DNA of 17,419 nucleotides. It comes from Clostridia bacterium. Lineage in GTDB: Bacteria > Bacillota > Clostridia > Oscillospirales > Butyricicoccaceae. The DNA lies in NCBI GenBank assembly GCA_900763355.1, contig CAAFJY010000043.1, forward strand, positions 1 to 17,419, written 5' to 3'. Position numbers and translations under genes: made by a program. Positions 16,283 to 17,419 of this stretch are shown in pieces. Position 1 is the stretch's first letter. Each line of letters opens with the position of its first letter. Under the pieces are notes generated by a model. It had not been told where the DNA came from. It was given only the letters and a program-made list of their open reading frames with translations, and searched no databases.

Positions 16283-16302
16283 TGCGGCGGAGCGCCGCCG
16301 CA
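16283..16302 (-). other. Leader hairpin of the DUF11 gene
   Basis: TGCGGCGG and CCGCCGCA form a perfect 8-bp stem with a 4-nt loop, about 8 nt before the ribosome binding site of the DUF11 gene. No T-run follows on the - strand, so it is not a terminator there; it may stabilise the 5' end or affect translation. Confidence 0.5.
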
Positions 16303-16356
16303 GTACATCCTATGTCACCGGGGGCGGGCGGGTGACGGCCTTCGGCAAAAAAAGCG

Positions 16357-16385
16357 TTGACAGCCCGGGGGCGATGGGTTAAACT
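16357..16385 (+). promoter_or_regulatory. Promoter of the arginase gene
   Basis: TTGACA (16357-16362) and TAAACT (16380-16385) are 17 nt apart, with a predicted start near 16392, inside the palindrome at 16388-16410. Confidence 0.8.
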
Positions 16386-16387
16386 GG

Positions 16388-16410
16388 TTTTATGCATCCG
16401 ATGCATAAAA
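16388..16410. promoter_or_regulatory. Palindromic operator, ArgR/AhrC-box-like
   Basis: TTTTATGCAT (16388-16397) and ATGCATAAAA (16401-16410) are perfect inverted arms with a CCG spacer, placed over the predicted transcription start. The inner 7-mers TATGCAT and ATGCATA fit the ARG-box half-sites TNTGNAT and ATNCANA. The spacer is 3 nt instead of 4 and is not A/T-rich. Control of arginase by an arginine-responsive ArgR/AhrC regulator is known in Bacillus, so this is a reasonable but unproven match. Confidence 0.6.
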
Positions 16411-16430
16411 TAAAATAAAATGAAATGAAA
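16406..16430 (+). repeat. Pentanucleotide repeat in the arginase leader
   Basis: Three TAAAA units are followed by two TGAAA units, in register, directly after the palindrome. The tract lies between the predicted transcription start and the ribosome binding site (AAAGGAG, 16463-16469). Confidence 0.8.
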
Positions 16431-16479
16431 TGGTGAACTTACCCCGGCCGCGTCCGGGGCAGAAAGGAGCGAGAAGACA

Positions 16480-17376
16480 ATGGATCGGACCTTAGAGATC
16501 ATCGGCGTCCAGATGGATATGGGAGCTTCCCGCAGGGGGGTGTCCATGGGGCCCCAGGCCATCCGCCTGGGCGGATTGCAGGAGGGGCTGGAACGCCTGG
16601 GCTATACGGTGGAGGACCGGGGAGACATCCTCCCGCCGCCCCCGGGTGCCAGCTTCCCCAACCTGCGCAACCGGGACCAGGTGGTGGAGGGCTCCCGCCG
16701 CCTCTTTTCTGCGGTAGGCGAGAGCCTGGCGGCGGGACATTTCCCCATCGTCCTGGGAGGTGACCACAGCATTGCCGCGGGGAGCGTTTCCGCCGTGGCC
16801 CGGCATTTTGCCCCCCGGCCCCTGGGCCTCATCTGGATCGACGCCCACGGGGACTGGAACAGCGACGAGACCACCCTCACGGGGAATATGCACGGGATGT
16901 CCTTTTCCGCCGTGTGCGGCTATGGGCCCCGGTGCATGGTGGACTTTGGGGGCGAGCCGGTGTTCGTCCCGGTGGAAAAATGCGTCCAGATCGGCGGGCG
17001 GGACATTGATCCCCGGGAGCGCCGGCGGATGAAGGAGGCCGGGGTGACGGTCTTTTCCATCCACGACATCGACCGGATGGGGATGGATGCCGTCATGCGC
17101 CGGGCCCTGGACATCGCGGGGAGCGGCACGGCGGGCATCCATCTCAGCTTTGACGTGGACGCCATCACCCCGGAGTCGGCCCCGGGGACGGGGACGGTGG
17201 TCCACAGCGGTCTTACGGTGCGGGAGGCATTCCTGGCCCTGGAGCTTCTGGCCGAGAGCGAAACGCTGGTGAGCATGGACATGGTGGAGGTCAACCCCAT
17301 CCTGGATGTGCGCAACAAAACCGGGGTCCTGGCCTCGGAGCTCATTCAGTCGGCCCTGGGGAAGTCGGTGTATTAA
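16480..17376 (+). CDS. rocF: Arginase (ureohydrolase family)
   Basis: This 298-residue manganese enzyme should hydrolyse arginine to ornithine and urea. Metal ligands are all visible: His96 in GGDHS (93-97), Asp121, His123 and Asp125 in DAHGDWN, and Asp225 and Asp227 in SFDVDA. NMHGM (136-140) and MDMVEVNP, with Glu270, fit arginase rather than agmatinase. The motif after the last metal pair is ITPESAPGTGT, where most relatives have LDP. The early segment RRGVSMGPQAIR at 18-29 matches the family N-terminus. AAAGGAG 10 nt upstream of the ATG supports the start. It has its own TTGACA promoter with an ArgR-box-like palindrome, which supports a role in arginine use. No other arginine genes are in the window. 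A formiminoglutamase-like or other ureohydrolase specificity is less likely but not excluded. Confidence 0.92.
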   Translation: MDRTLEIIGVQMDMGASRRGVSMGPQAIRLGGLQEGLERLGYTVEDRGDILPPPPGASFPNLRNRDQVVEGSRRLFSAVGESLAAGHFPIVLGGDHSIAAGSVSAVARHFAPRPLGLIWIDAHGDWNSDETTLTGNMHGMSFSAVCGYGPRCMVDFGGEPVFVPVEKCVQIGGRDIDPRERRRMKEAGVTVFSIHDIDRMGMDAVMRRALDIAGSGTAGIHLSFDVDAITPESAPGTGTVVHSGLTVREAFLALELLAESETLVSMDMVEVNPILDVRNKTGVLASELIQSALGKSVY

Positions 17377-17400
17377 AGAAGATTTTTACCGGAAACAGAA

Positions 17401-17419
17401 AAAAGCGCCCGATCGGGCG
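17401..17419 (+). terminator. Probable terminator of the arginase gene, cut by the window end
   Basis: An A-rich run followed by the palindrome CGCCCGATCGGGCG (17406-17419) has the layout of the other intrinsic terminators here. The T-run would lie beyond the window, so the call is partial. Confidence 0.55.

Overview
The window looks like chromosomal DNA of a GC-rich anaerobic Firmicute, most likely a Clostridia/Oscillospiraceae-type gut bacterium. This is inferred from strong AGGAGG-type ribosome binding sites, GTG and TTG starts, housekeeping TTGACA/TATAAT promoters, an RNase Y gene, a YkpA-type ABC-F protein and a signal-less DUF11 protein. No phage, plasmid, rRNA, tRNA or CRISPR features are visible, and most genes are ordinary housekeeping genes.

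Layout, left to right. (1) 68-3391, + strand: a small ribbon-helix-helix-like protein, then the disaggregase ClpB. (2) 3661-7085, + strand: an RluA-type pseudouridine synthase overlapping a VanW-family protein by ATGA, then a gamma-glutamyltransferase. (3) 7342-10594, - strand: a tightly packed operon reading from the right. It starts with two tandem small single-pass membrane proteins, both too short for routine ORF calling, followed by a TrmN6-like methyltransferase, RsmI, 3-methyladenine DNA glycosylase and an SseB-family protein. Four of its junctions overlap. (4) 10751-12364, + strand: a YkpA/YbiT-type ABC-F protein, divergent from that operon, with back-to-back promoters. (5) 12479-14035, - strand: RNase Y, divergent from a decayed nitrilase gene (14248-15155, three frameshifts). 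(6) 15410-16261, - strand: a DUF11 protein, divergent from an arginase (16480-17376) whose promoter carries an ArgR-box-like palindrome. No gene-free stretch exceeds 300 bases. The longest (3392-3660, 7086-7341, 15156-15409 and 16262-16479) hold repeats, terminators and promoters.

The most interesting non-gene signal is a structured intergenic repeat of about 113-116 nt in three copies (3396-3508 reversed, 7124-7239, 15181-15293). It contains several hairpins. One stem changes by a compensatory pair, and the last stem differs in sequence between copies but stays paired. At the middle copy, the repeat sits between two versions of the ggt 3' end plus terminator. The downstream version is a 'ghost' tail encoding the same 17 C-terminal residues with only synonymous differences. 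Other points worth checking are the pair of DYRPDW-motif mini membrane proteins, the one-sided loss of an ATP site in the ABC-F protein, a start codon held in the loop of a perfect hairpin, and the arginase operator. I found no obvious new defence or mobile system; the repeat and the small-protein pair are the best candidates for undescribed biology.
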